A stretch of 50,911 bases of DNA, from positions 1-50,911 of the forward strand of contig JAGLTB010000076.1 in assembly GCA_023270155.1 (NCBI GenBank), in the 5' to 3' direction. The notes beneath the pieces were generated by a model. That model saw nothing but the letters and a program-made list of their open reading frames with translations, searched no databases and was not told the DNA's origin. This document shows, one piece after another, positions 24,802-32,443 of the stretch. Numbering within the stretch: the first letter of the stretch is position 1; the number at the start of each line of letters is the position of its first letter. The stretch comes from Candidatus Heimdallarchaeota archaeon (lineage in GTDB: Archaea > Asgardarchaeota > Heimdallarchaeia > Heimdallarchaeales > Heimdallarchaeaceae). The translations under genes were made by a program, and so were the position numbers.

Positions 24802-25397
24802 AATTGGATATTCCTGAAGAGGTTTATTTTCCAGAAGAGGATACCTTTTTCATTCTGAATTCAATCGAGATTTTAGAAGACTATAGATTTTTACTCGAAA
24901 TTGGTGGTGGAAGTGGTATCATTTCCATTGTTTTAGCTAATAGAAATCCAAAACTCAGATGCCTAATAACGGATATATCTTTGAGTTCTGCAAAAGCAAT
25001 TAGCAAGAATTCCAGACTTAACCATTTAGAAAATCAGATAGATGTTGTCTGCATGGATAAAATGCAAGCGTTAAAACAGTTGTGTCCAGATATTATAGTT
25101 TGGAACCCACCTTATCTTCCATCAGATGAGGAAACAGAGTTATTTTCAATGGAAGATAAGAAAATGCTGATAGGAGGAAAGAAAGGTTATGAAGAAGTTT
25201 ATGAATTATTCAAATATCTTAAGCAGAATAGCATTAAGACGAGTTTCTACACTTTGTTCTCATCTCTTGCTTGGAGTAAAGATGAATTACACGAAATGAA
25301 AGATAAAGGATTTTCTGTACAAATTATAGATGAGATTAACATGTTCTTCGAAAAATTATATTTAGTTAAATCAGAACTTAGTGATACAGATGCTTGA
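24768..25397 (+). CDS. Mtq2/HemK-like protein methyltransferase
   Basis: Class I SAM methyltransferase with the NPPY motif (VWNPPYLPS). The 209-residue product opens with the family's VYFPEEDTFFIL and has the SAM loop LEIGGGSGIISIVL. This is the archaeal Mtq2 type, expected to methylate the GGQ glutamine of aRF1; it needs a Trm112-like partner, not seen here. Start GTG 24768, 34 nt inside ksgA; no later start leaves the conserved N-terminus intact. The last bases overlap trmJ. Confidence 0.82.
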   Translation: MVRYIFPKYEIELDIPEEVYFPEEDTFFILNSIEILEDYRFLLEIGGGSGIISIVLANRNPKLRCLITDISLSSAKAISKNSRLNHLENQIDVVCMDKMQALKQLCPDIIVWNPPYLPSDEETELFSMEDKKMLIGGKKGYEEVYELFKYLKQNSIKTSFYTLFSSLAWSKDELHEMKDKGFSVQIIDEINMFFEKLYLVKSELSDTDA

Positions 25398-26127
25398 AAA
25401 GAAGATAAATATCAATTATGATGTTATTATATTAGAGCCTAAAATTGCGGGTAATATAGGAGCTATTGCAAGAATATGTAATAATTTCGACGTTAATAAT
25501 CTAATAATAATAGCACCTCAAGTAGATCACCTTTCAGATGAAGCAAAAGCTAGAGCAATGCATTCGGTAAATTATCTAACTAGTGCAATAGTCCTGTCTT
25601 CAATTGATGAAATTAGAGAAAAGTATGATTTCTTGATTGGTACATCAGCTAAAGCAGGAAGCTCATATAATGTCCTGAGACAACCTATTTTCCCTTGGCA
25701 CCTAAGTAAAAATATTATTTTGAATGAAGGTAATTTCGGGATAGTTTTTGGGAGAGAAGATAAGGGATTATCCAATGAAGAGTTGCGGATGTGTGATTTT
25801 CTGGTATCAATCCCTGTTCCAGGAAAACACAAGGTGCTTAATATTTCTCATGCTGTAAGCATTATTATCTATGAAATTTGGAAAGCATCTTTGGAATTGG
25901 AATTACAGATTGCTGAAAAACAAACTTCTACCTTCAAAGAAAGAGAAGTTCTTTTCGAGAAATTCACTCAAATAACTGATATAGTGCCTTATGAAGAATA
26001 TAGAAAACCAGTAGTACAGCACACATTCAGAAATATTGTCAACAGAAGTTTTACAAATAAGGAAGAGATTCATGCTTTGATTGGAATTTTTAGAACAATT
26101 TCCAATCAATTATCTACCCAAGAATAG
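25390..26127 (+). CDS. trmJ: tRNA ribose 2'-O-methyltransferase, TrmJ family (SPOUT)
   Basis: SpoU/TrmH-class methyltransferase; the archaeal TrmJ makes 2'-O-methylcytidine at tRNA position 32. The 245-residue product has VIILEPKIAGNIGAIARICNNF, FGREDKGLSNEEL and the knot motif VLNISHAVSIIIYEIW. The TrmJ-type C-terminal extension (about 160-245) is present. I take ATG 25390, overlapping the previous TGA by 8 nt; GTG 25381 is in frame. Substrate position is inferred from family length and motifs. Confidence 0.83.
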   Translation: MLEKKININYDVIILEPKIAGNIGAIARICNNFDVNNLIIIAPQVDHLSDEAKARAMHSVNYLTSAIVLSSIDEIREKYDFLIGTSAKAGSSYNVLRQPIFPWHLSKNIILNEGNFGIVFGREDKGLSNEELRMCDFLVSIPVPGKHKVLNISHAVSIIIYEIWKASLELELQIAEKQTSTFKEREVLFEKFTQITDIVPYEEYRKPVVQHTFRNIVNRSFTNKEEIHALIGIFRTISNQLSTQE

Positions 26128-26136
26128 TGTATCAGT

Positions 26137-26736
26137 ATGAAACAGAAAGAATTGGAGATTACGCTCTCAAAACTTCACAATTTTGAAAATCCTAAAGTTC
26201 AATTGGAACAATACCAAACCCCTCCACGTTTAGTAGCAATGATTGTTTGGAGAGCTTTTCAATTAGGAGATATTAAAAATAAATCAGTTGCAGATTTCTG
26301 TTGTGGCACCGGATTGTTTGCAATATCAGCTGCACTTCTGGGTGGATCTAAAGTTATTGGAATCGAGATAGACAATGAAGCTTTGGAAATTGCTAAAAGA
26401 AATGCACAAATTTCTGGAGTGGATATAACCTTTCTTTGTAAAGATGTGGGAGAAACTAAAGTAAAAGTTGATACAGTTTTAATGAATAGCCCATTTGGTA
26501 TACAAGGGGCTCATAAAGATCAGATATTTTTACTATCAGCTCTTAAAAATTCGAAAACTTGTTATTCGATCCATTTATATCAACAAAAAAATATAGAATT
26601 CTTGACCAATTTTATTCAAAAACATAACAAAGAGGTTAAAGAGGTAATAACTGCAGAATTCGAAATACCAAGAACGTATTCCTTCCATAAAAAGAAACAT
26701 CATATAATCAAAATAGCAATTTTACGTAGTGTATAA
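26137..26736 (+). CDS. METTL5-like rRNA N6-adenine methyltransferase, NSPF variant
   Basis: Related to eukaryotic METTL5, which makes m6A in small-subunit rRNA. The 199-residue product has LEQYQTPPRLVAMIVWRA, the SAM loop VADFCCGTGLFAIS, IGIEIDNEALEIAKRN, the catalytic segment LMNSPFGIQ (NSPF at 117-120, where the family has NPPF) and YSFHKKKHH, which matches METTL5 YKFHKKK. The Pro-to-Ser change is in the active site next to the target amino group and may alter rate or substrate. Last gene of the run, converging on nop10 with 18 nt between them. Confidence 0.85.
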   Translation: MKQKELEITLSKLHNFENPKVQLEQYQTPPRLVAMIVWRAFQLGDIKNKSVADFCCGTGLFAISAALLGGSKVIGIEIDNEALEIAKRNAQISGVDITFLCKDVGETKVKVDTVLMNSPFGIQGAHKDQIFLLSALKNSKTCYSIHLYQQKNIEFLTNFIQKHNKEVKEVITAEFEIPRTYSFHKKKHHIIKIAILRSV

Positions 26737-26754
26737 GGTTTATGAACAGTAAAT

Positions 26755-26928
26755 TCATTTTTGTTGATCCTTAAACAACTTCCTTCTATATTTGGAATAT
26801 TTTTTCTCTTTCTCCAAAGAAAATCTAGCTGGTTGAGGAGAGACTGCACTTCCTCCACAAGCGGAACATTTCGTGCTTTCCAAAGTATATTTTTTGCATT
26901 CAATGCATTTTAAAATTGATTTTGTCAT
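26755..26928 (-). CDS. nop10: H/ACA ribonucleoprotein Nop10
   Basis: Small zinc protein of the H/ACA pseudouridylation complex, binding Cbf5. The product is 57 residues: N-terminal zinc ribbon with CIEC (residues 8-11) and CSAC (21-24), followed by SPQPARFSLEKEKKYSKYRRK, the family's linear signature. ATG 26928, TGA 26755-26757. It lies 20 nt after the aIF2 alpha gene, the usual archaeal order. The gene is short enough to be missed by length-limited gene finders. Confidence 0.93.
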   Translation of the reverse strand: MTKSILKCIECKKYTLESTKCSACGGSAVSPQPARFSLEKEKKYSKYRRKLFKDQQK

Positions 26929-26948
26929 TTTTCTTTCACGTAATGTTG

Positions 26949-27737
26949 TTATACCATCTTAACAGATGCATTATGATTAACAAGGGATTTTTCTATATTC
27001 TCAAAAGCTAGTGCCATCAATTGTTCAGCTAGTTGATAATCTCTAGCAGAGATCATAAACCTATAAACAGGAGCTCCTCTTGCATATAACTTAAGATTTA
27101 GCTCTTTCTCCCCCACTTCTATCTCTTCTCTTGCTTTAAGAGCATCTTTTAACGCTTTCTTTATAGTGTTGATGCCATCACCTTCCCAACAAATGATTTC
27201 CACATCTCTAATAATTTCAACTTTAGGAATAGTAAGATTCTTTCGAGCAATATCTGTAAGAACTTTCGCCCATTCTTCAGATATTCCAGCATCTGTAAAA
27301 ACGATTTCCCCTTTGAAAAGTGATTCTTCAAACGCATGAAACAAACTGCCATAGTATTCATCACTCTTATCTTCCACTTCTGTACGCGCTGTTTCTAAGT
27401 CTATTTTTCTTTGTTTTGCTGCCATCTCTAGGAATGTAATTGCAGTTTTGTAATGTTTCCACTCTTCAACTTTGGTTCTTTTAAGTTCATCAGAAACTCG
27501 CTTAATACTAATATCAATTTGATTTTCTTTTACTCTCATTACACGTCCTACAACCTTCTTCCCCAACCTCATAACATTTCTAATGTTTCTTACCCAAGTG
27601 GAACTGACTTCTGAAACATGACAGTAAGCTTGGAGATCATCATACTCATCTAAATCAACATAGACACCATGATCGAAGATACTTTTTACAGTACCCATTA
27701 CCAAAGCTCCTTTTTCTGGAAGGTTTCTTCTACTCAT
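26949..27737 (-). CDS. eif2a: Translation initiation factor aIF2 subunit alpha
   Basis: Alpha subunit of the initiator-tRNA-binding factor. The 262-residue product has an N-terminal S1 domain (LPEKGALVMGTVKSIFDHGVYVDLDEY, CHVSEVSSTWVRNIRNVMRLGKKVVGRVMRV), a helical domain, and the C-terminal alpha-beta domain with APVYRFMISARDYQLAEQLM. Length is typical. The usual neighbours rpl44e and rps27e are not upstream; eS27 is at 48421. Confidence 0.95.
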   Translation of the reverse strand: MSRRNLPEKGALVMGTVKSIFDHGVYVDLDEYDDLQAYCHVSEVSSTWVRNIRNVMRLGKKVVGRVMRVKENQIDISIKRVSDELKRTKVEEWKHYKTAITFLEMAAKQRKIDLETARTEVEDKSDEYYGSLFHAFEESLFKGEIVFTDAGISEEWAKVLTDIARKNLTIPKVEIIRDVEIICWEGDGINTIKKALKDALKAREEIEVGEKELNLKLYARGAPVYRFMISARDYQLAEQLMALAFENIEKSLVNHNASVKMV

Positions 27738-27762
27738 TCAAATCATTACTTTTGTATTCCCC

Positions 27763-27773
27763 ATATTTAAAAA
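27763..27773 (+). promoter_or_regulatory. TATA box of the DUF99 gene
   Basis: ATATTTAAAAA, centred about 28 nt before the GTG at 27796. This predicts a leaderless message divergent from aIF2 alpha. Confidence 0.5.
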
Positions 27774-27795
27774 CTTAATTAACCTTAACTTATTT

Positions 27796-28377
27796 GTGAA
27801 AAAAAATATACGTATAATTGGTATTGATGACGCAGCTTTTCAAAGAGAAAGCTCTACGAACACTTTTGTTTTTGGAGTGATAATGAGAGGATATAATCTG
27901 GTAGAGGGGATACTTCGCACAACTGTTAAAGTCGATGGATTAGATGCAACAGAGAAGATAAGCAAAATGATAATCGAAAGCAAGTTCATAGATCAACTAA
28001 AAGCTATAGTTCTTGGGAGCTCAACCATTGCTGCCTTTAATATAATTGATTTGAGGAAATTATATGAAAACACTTCTATCCCAGTGATGACTGTATTATC
28101 CCAGCTTCCAAATGAAAAAGAGGTTAAAGGTGCTTTATCTCATTTAGTAGATTGGGAAGAACGTTATGAAGTTTTAAAACTCAATCCCCCTTTGCAAAAA
28201 ATGGAATTCAAGAATCAAATGAATAGAATCTGCAATACGTATGTTCAACATATCGGGCTTAAAGATGAGAAAGAAGTTAAAGAACTACTTCAATTCACTA
28301 CTTATTCCAGTTCAATTCCTGAAGGATTAAGATTAGCAGACATGATTGGACAGAGTTTTAAGAACTATGTTATATAA
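27796..28377 (+). CDS. DUF99 (UPF0215, endonuclease V-like fold) protein
   Basis: Archaeal family of unknown function, related in fold to endonuclease V. The 193-residue product has the signature GIDDAAFQRE, FVFGVIMRGYNLVEGILRTTVKVDGLDATEKI and PVMTVLSQLPN, and the C-terminal YSSSIPEGLRLADMIG. The acidic IDD is retained. Start GTG with a leaderless promoter. It is a single plus-strand gene between two minus-strand RNA-related clusters, hinting at nucleic-acid work. Confidence 0.85.
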   Translation: MKKNIRIIGIDDAAFQRESSTNTFVFGVIMRGYNLVEGILRTTVKVDGLDATEKISKMIIESKFIDQLKAIVLGSSTIAAFNIIDLRKLYENTSIPVMTVLSQLPNEKEVKGALSHLVDWEERYEVLKLNPPLQKMEFKNQMNRICNTYVQHIGLKDEKEVKELLQFTTYSSSIPEGLRLADMIGQSFKNYVI

Positions 28378-28393
28378 AAATCGAAATATGCAT

Positions 28394-28876
28394 TTACAAA
28401 ATTTTATCTACTATTCCTAGTTTATCACATAAATGATTAACTAGATGAATGAAAGTAGCAGAACATAACTCTTGTTCGTTTTTTTCGTCGTTATTGCTTC
28501 TATGTTTTAAGTAATGGGTTAAAATGTCAATCATTTGGTTTATTGAAAATTTGTGCGCTAAATAGACATAGCCAATGAAAGCTTCGACAGCATCCCCTAG
28601 CTCACCTTTATTCTTCCTGCTTCCAATATAACTCCTTAAAGGAGATTTCTTGCATGCCTCGGCAAGGCAAGAATCCCAGACTTTCACTCCTTGCAATCTT
28701 GATTTTGCTTCAAATATAGCAGCATTGTAGATAAAATTAACAACTGAATCACCAAATTTAGCAAAATCATTTGTTGAAAATATTTCCTCGAATTTTAAGG
28801 TATTAATGAAAGATGTGTCCAAAAGACTCCATCCTCTCTTATTCGATTTTTTCTTTACAGGCTTTAATAAAATCAT
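28394..28876 (-). CDS. Archaeal RNase III-like protein
   Basis: Archaeal ribonuclease III family protein. The 160-residue product has FAKFGDSVVNFIYN (about residues 38-51) and ELGDAVEAFIGYVYL (about 92-106), the two acidic motifs of the RNase III fold, with SYIGSRKNKGELGD between. No double-stranded-RNA-binding domain follows. The ATG at 28876 lies 38 nt inside rpoL. A TTG at 28819 with GGAG nearby, beyond the rpoL stop, could be the true start. It sits beside rpoL and csl4. Confidence 0.75.
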   Translation of the reverse strand: MILLKPVKKKSNKRGWSLLDTSFINTLKFEEIFSTNDFAKFGDSVVNFIYNAAIFEAKSRLQGVKVWDSCLAEACKKSPLRSYIGSRKNKGELGDAVEAFIGYVYLAHKFSINQMIDILTHYLKHRSNNDEKNEQELCSATFIHLVNHLCDKLGIVDKIL

Positions 28877-29123
28877 TTGTTTCTTTTTTTAGCCTGTCTA
28901 AAGCACTATGAATCGCTGGAATAGGATCTGCAGTTTTTTTCTTCATTTTAACTTGAAAAACAATTGATTCGTAAAAAGATTCATCTCTCCAATATCCCGC
29001 AAAATCGACTGCATCATCTTTCAATAACTCTTCTCTTAAAAGATTGAATAATGTATGAGGGTCAGTTTGTTTTATATTCAGTTTCACATATCCTTTATCC
29101 TTTTTCAGAACTTTTATCTGCAT
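28839..29123 (-). CDS. rpoL: RNA polymerase subunit Rpo11 (L, Rpb11 homologue)
   Basis: Assembly-platform subunit pairing with Rpo3. The 94-residue product has the Rpb11 signature DPHTLFNLLREELLKDDAVDFAGYW and ends with an amphipathic helix. Length is normal. Its last 38 nt overlap the start assigned to the RNase III-like gene. Same-strand cluster with csl4 upstream. Confidence 0.95.
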   Translation of the reverse strand: MQIKVLKKDKGYVKLNIKQTDPHTLFNLLREELLKDDAVDFAGYWRDESFYESIVFQVKMKKKTADPIPAIHSALDRLKKETNDFIKACKEKIE

Positions 29124-29189
29124 CTTCTTGCCTCGCGTGACTTTTTTCTATCGAATTTATATATTTTTTTAGTTATGAGATTTATTGTA

Positions 29190-29888
29190 TTAATCTCGAA
29201 TATGTATTCTACTTGATGAATTTTGCTCTTTAATATATTGATTGAGTTCTTTCTTTGTTTTATCCTCAGATAATTTCTTAATTAGTTTGTCTATACATTT
29301 ATCTGGTGCTTCTTTTACAATTACAGATTCATTTTGACGTTTGAAGTAACCAAGCGATAATCCTTTATCAATAACGAATTCAGCAGGATAATCAGTAACA
29401 TAACTTATGGTCAAAAGCACTTTTTTCATTGTTTGAGTTCGAATTGACCTTGGAAACTCTTGAATTAAATCATATAACTCTGATAGTATGTATTGAACTT
29501 CTTGCATACTGGCTGTTGTAAATAACTCTTGCCCCCTAACAAAAGATTCATTTCCAGAGTGATTTAGAGCAGAACTAATACTATCAATAGAAATAATCGT
29601 AGTACTAATCTGTTGTATTAAGCGAAGATGGTGAGTATAAAAACCGTCTTCGTTAGGAGTCATGGATTCAACAAACATTCTACCGGCAGATTTTGCTATA
29701 TTTACAGATTCGATTACCGCGTCTCTCTCTCCTTGAATTCGAATTCTAAGGACACCTTGCTTATATGTTAGTGTAAACTCCACATATTTTAGAGCTGTTG
29801 ATAACACTTCTATAAAGTGTTGAAGATGTTTTTTATGAGGAAAATTAATGTGAATCTCTTTAATTGTTGCTTTTGCCAAAAAACTCAC
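29190..29888 (-). CDS. DUF2067-like protein in the csl4-rpoL cluster
   Basis: The 232-residue product is not firmly recognised. The position between csl4 and rpoL is where many archaea carry a DUF2067 gene, and the profile fits: IHINFPHKKHLQHFIEVLSTALKYVEFTL at the N-terminus, LRIRIQGERDAVIESVNIAKS resembling a ferredoxin-like RNA-binding unit, then helical segments and an about 60-residue C-terminal winged-helix-like part. A role in RNA processing with the exosome is guessed from context. Confidence 0.5.
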   Translation of the reverse strand: MSFLAKATIKEIHINFPHKKHLQHFIEVLSTALKYVEFTLTYKQGVLRIRIQGERDAVIESVNIAKSAGRMFVESMTPNEDGFYTHHLRLIQQISTTIISIDSISSALNHSGNESFVRGQELFTTASMQEVQYILSELYDLIQEFPRSIRTQTMKKVLLTISYVTDYPAEFVIDKGLSLGYFKRQNESVIVKEAPDKCIDKLIKKLSEDKTKKELNQYIKEQNSSSRIHIRD

Positions 29889-29909
29889 CTTTCATCTTTA
29901 TTATTGATT

Positions 29910-30512
29910 TTATAATTTGAAAGCTAAATCTCCGCTTCCATAATCAATAGTAGTTTTCCTTTTCTCAATGTTTGAACATTCGGGACACTTTAATTTGTCT
30001 CGACCTATCTTATTTAATCTTGTACCGCATAAAGAACAAAACGCAAATATAACCCCTAATTGCGATCCAATTAAAGATCCTTGTAAAGGTATAGTCTTTG
30101 CATCCAGAATCTTCCCTCGAACAGCATCTCCGTATCTTAATACCTCATCAGCTGTTTCTATATATTCCCGAGAAACTTGAGATACATGTAAAATTAAAGT
30201 ATATGTTGGATAAATTTCAACATTATTAATAACACCAACAGATATTGTTGCCATCTGACGTGATAAATTGACAACACCACCTATGAAAGTGTCTCCTACT
30301 TTAGGGACTGGTGTCATTTTAGCTTTAGGCATCACTGAAATTTCATGGTGATCCAAATTTATGACTACATGTCCTGTAACTGAAGCGAAGATATAATTTT
30401 CTGTTGAATAAGTACCAGGACCCCCCAAGAACTCTTCAGTAACAGCTAGGCGAGTTCCTGGAAAAACCATTTCTTTAGAATCTTTTGTTCTATCAAAAAT
30501 TTCGCTTTTCAT
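29910..30512 (-). CDS. csl4: Exosome RNA-binding subunit Csl4
   Basis: Cap subunit of the archaeal RNA exosome. The 200-residue product has an N-terminal barrel (VFPGTRLAVTEEFLGGPGTY), a central S1 domain (PKVGDTFIGGVVNLSRQMATISV...LHVSQVSREYI), and a C-terminal zinc ribbon with CSLC and CPEC. Length is typical. It heads the csl4, DUF2067-like, rpoL, RNase III-like unit and is divergent from atpD. Confidence 0.94.
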   Translation of the reverse strand: MKSEIFDRTKDSKEMVFPGTRLAVTEEFLGGPGTYSTENYIFASVTGHVVINLDHHEISVMPKAKMTPVPKVGDTFIGGVVNLSRQMATISVGVINNVEIYPTYTLILHVSQVSREYIETADEVLRYGDAVRGKILDAKTIPLQGSLIGSQLGVIFAFCSLCGTRLNKIGRDKLKCPECSNIEKRKTTIDYGSGDLAFKL

Positions 30513-30606
30513 TCATCGTCACATTTGTCTTATTTTTGATGGTGGTATGATATTTCTATAAAATACCTTTCCATTCATCACAACGTTGTCTTCTACTTAT
30601 CAAAAA

Positions 30607-30615
30607 CTATATATT
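30607..30615 (+). promoter_or_regulatory. TATA box of atpD
   Basis: CTATATATT, centred about 27 nt before the ATG at 30638. This predicts a leaderless message for the isolated ATPase subunit D gene. Confidence 0.55.
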
Positions 30616-30637
30616 ATGACTTTCAAACTCCACGATA

Positions 30638-31285
30638 ATGGCGACACCTGAATTCGGCACAATAAGTGCAACAAGAATGGAACTACTCAATACTAGAGCT
30701 AGAATACGATTAGCTCAGAAAGGCCATGATCTTCTAAAAGAGAAAATGGACGCGTTAGTAATTGAGTTGTACGCAATTAAAGATGAGGTTCGTCAAGCCA
30801 GAAAACAAGTCGAAGAAGAACTATTAATCGCCTATCAATCCTTAGCTAAAGCGGAGATGATTCTAGGTCCAGACAGAATAAGAGATTTAGCATTATATGC
30901 TCCCGCGATTTTAGAAATCAAAACACAAACTGTAAGTATAATGGGTGTAAGATCCCCACGTTTTGTTATAGATGAAATTCAAACAGATGACGAGGAGGTA
31001 TTTTATGGTTTATCCAGCTCAAGTGCTCAACTTGATAGATCTATAGTTTTCTTCCGAAAATCTTTGAAGACTTTAATGATTGTAGCAGAAAAAATGACAC
31101 TGCTTGAGAAACTTGCTTTGGAAATTAATAAGACAAAGAGAAGGGTTAATGCTCTGAATTATATTCTTATTCCAAAACTAAAAGCAACAGCAAAATTTAT
31201 TGCTAGCACTCTAGAAGAACAGGAAAGAGAGACGTTTTCAAGGTTGAAAAGAGTAAAGGCGATATTAGAAGCGAAAAAAGCATAA
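30638..31285 (+). CDS. atpD: A/V-type ATP synthase subunit D
   Basis: Central rotor-shaft subunit. The 215-residue product has the family N-terminus ISATRMELLNTRARIRLAQKGHDLLKEKMDAL and the C-terminal NKTKRRVNALNYILIPKL, forming the antiparallel coiled coil. Length is standard. Normally it follows atpB; here it stands alone about 9 kb away from atpA and atpB, under its own promoter. Confidence 0.94.
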   Translation: MATPEFGTISATRMELLNTRARIRLAQKGHDLLKEKMDALVIELYAIKDEVRQARKQVEEELLIAYQSLAKAEMILGPDRIRDLALYAPAILEIKTQTVSIMGVRSPRFVIDEIQTDDEEVFYGLSSSSAQLDRSIVFFRKSLKTLMIVAEKMTLLEKLALEINKTKRRVNALNYILIPKLKATAKFIASTLEEQERETFSRLKRVKAILEAKKA

Positions 31286-31441
31286 ATGAAAAACGACTTG
31301 TTATTTTCCTATCAGAAAAAATTTGAAGAAGATACCTATTTTTCACATGGCACATTAATAGACTTTATATTATAATATGAACAATAATAGACTGAGAAAG
31401 AAACAAAAGTTTCTAAATAAATAAAATTCAGAGGCAAGTAT

Positions 31442-32287
31442 ATGGCGATTACAGATTGGTTTATTAATTTACCTCCAAAAGGTTTAACTGATTCCGGCTT
31501 AAAAATGCTAATTTATCTTGTTGTTATATTTACCATCTTAAGTGCTTTAATAGTTTTTATTACAACTAAAGTTTATAAGAAAGGGAAAGGACCTTCATTG
31601 CTTGATCTAGATTTAGAAACGGATATGCCTACCCCTAGTGATATCCCACCTGCTGAAAGAATTGCTATATTAAAAATTGAAAAAGCTAAATTCGAAGCGG
31701 GGCAACGAGCTTTGTCTGATGCTAATAGAAAGAAGGAGATAAGCGAGACAATCTTTGGAAGATTATCAGTTAGATACGCATCTGATGTTAAGAAAATTGA
31801 AGATGAAATTGAGAAAACTGCAAGAGAAGTAGAAGTATCTCAATTAGAAGAAGAACTGAAGAAAATGCAAGGAGATTATCTAAGCAAAATAAAAGGTGAT
31901 GAAAAGATTAAGACACCAGCGTCTACAACTAGCGTAGCACCACCAGCTCCAAAATCTAGAAAAGCTGGGAAAACTGCAGCCCCCCCAAGCCCTCCAACAC
32001 CATCAACAGGAGCAACTCCTCCACCACCACCTACAGTTGGAAAAACTCCTCCAGCAACATCAGTACCATCTCCTCCAATGCCAACTCCAGCACCAAAACC
32101 ACCAGGAGCAGCAGCAGGACCAAGCATTCCAGCACCTTCAATTCCAGCTCCTAAACCACCAGGAGCAGCGGCAGCACCATCCGGAGAAGGAGATCTGTTT
32201 GCCAAAAGTACATCAATTGCGGCATTGAGAAAAGAGATGCTTAAGGAACTTGATAGACTCAAGAAGTTTATGAGCGAACAACAATAA
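31442..32287 (+). CDS. Single-pass membrane protein with coiled coil and proline-rich tail
   Basis: 281 residues, no family recognised. Layout: short N-terminus (1-20), one membrane helix (about 21-42, LIYLVVIFTILSALIVFI) followed by KVYKKGKG, a charged helical or coiled-coil part (70-155), a proline-rich region (167-247) with PPPPP, repeated APKPPGAAA and PSIPAP, and a C-terminal amphipathic helix ALRKEMLKELDRLKKFM (261-277). Lys/Arg after the helix suggest the long tail is cytoplasmic. Poly-Pro runs of this kind bind profilin, SH3 or WW domains in eukaryotes; applying this here is speculation. GAGG lies 8 nt before the ATG. Monocistronic. Confidence 0.75.
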   Translation: MAITDWFINLPPKGLTDSGLKMLIYLVVIFTILSALIVFITTKVYKKGKGPSLLDLDLETDMPTPSDIPPAERIAILKIEKAKFEAGQRALSDANRKKEISETIFGRLSVRYASDVKKIEDEIEKTAREVEVSQLEEELKKMQGDYLSKIKGDEKIKTPASTTSVAPPAPKSRKAGKTAAPPSPPTPSTGATPPPPPTVGKTPPATSVPSPPMPTPAPKPPGAAAGPSIPAPSIPAPKPPGAAAAPSGEGDLFAKSTSIAALRKEMLKELDRLKKFMSEQQ

Positions 32288-32443
32288 ACCAACAGGTCAA
32301 GTTTATACACTATATAGAAAAGAAAATAGAAATTTGTTATTTTCTTTTTATTTTATTTTATATTAAACATTTGATGGTGAGATTTAATAGTATCAAATAA
32401 CAATATTACATTAAATAATAAAAAAATTAATCCGAGAGATTGT

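Noticed and set aside
26700-26903. Minus-strand 67-codon frame overlapping the end of the METTL5-like gene
   Set aside because: It reads the wrong frame of nop10; the true Nop10 frame has the zinc cysteines and family signature.
31876-32310. Minus-strand Gly/Ala-rich open frame
   Set aside because: It is the reverse complement of proline codons in the membrane protein gene; no start signal and no family features.
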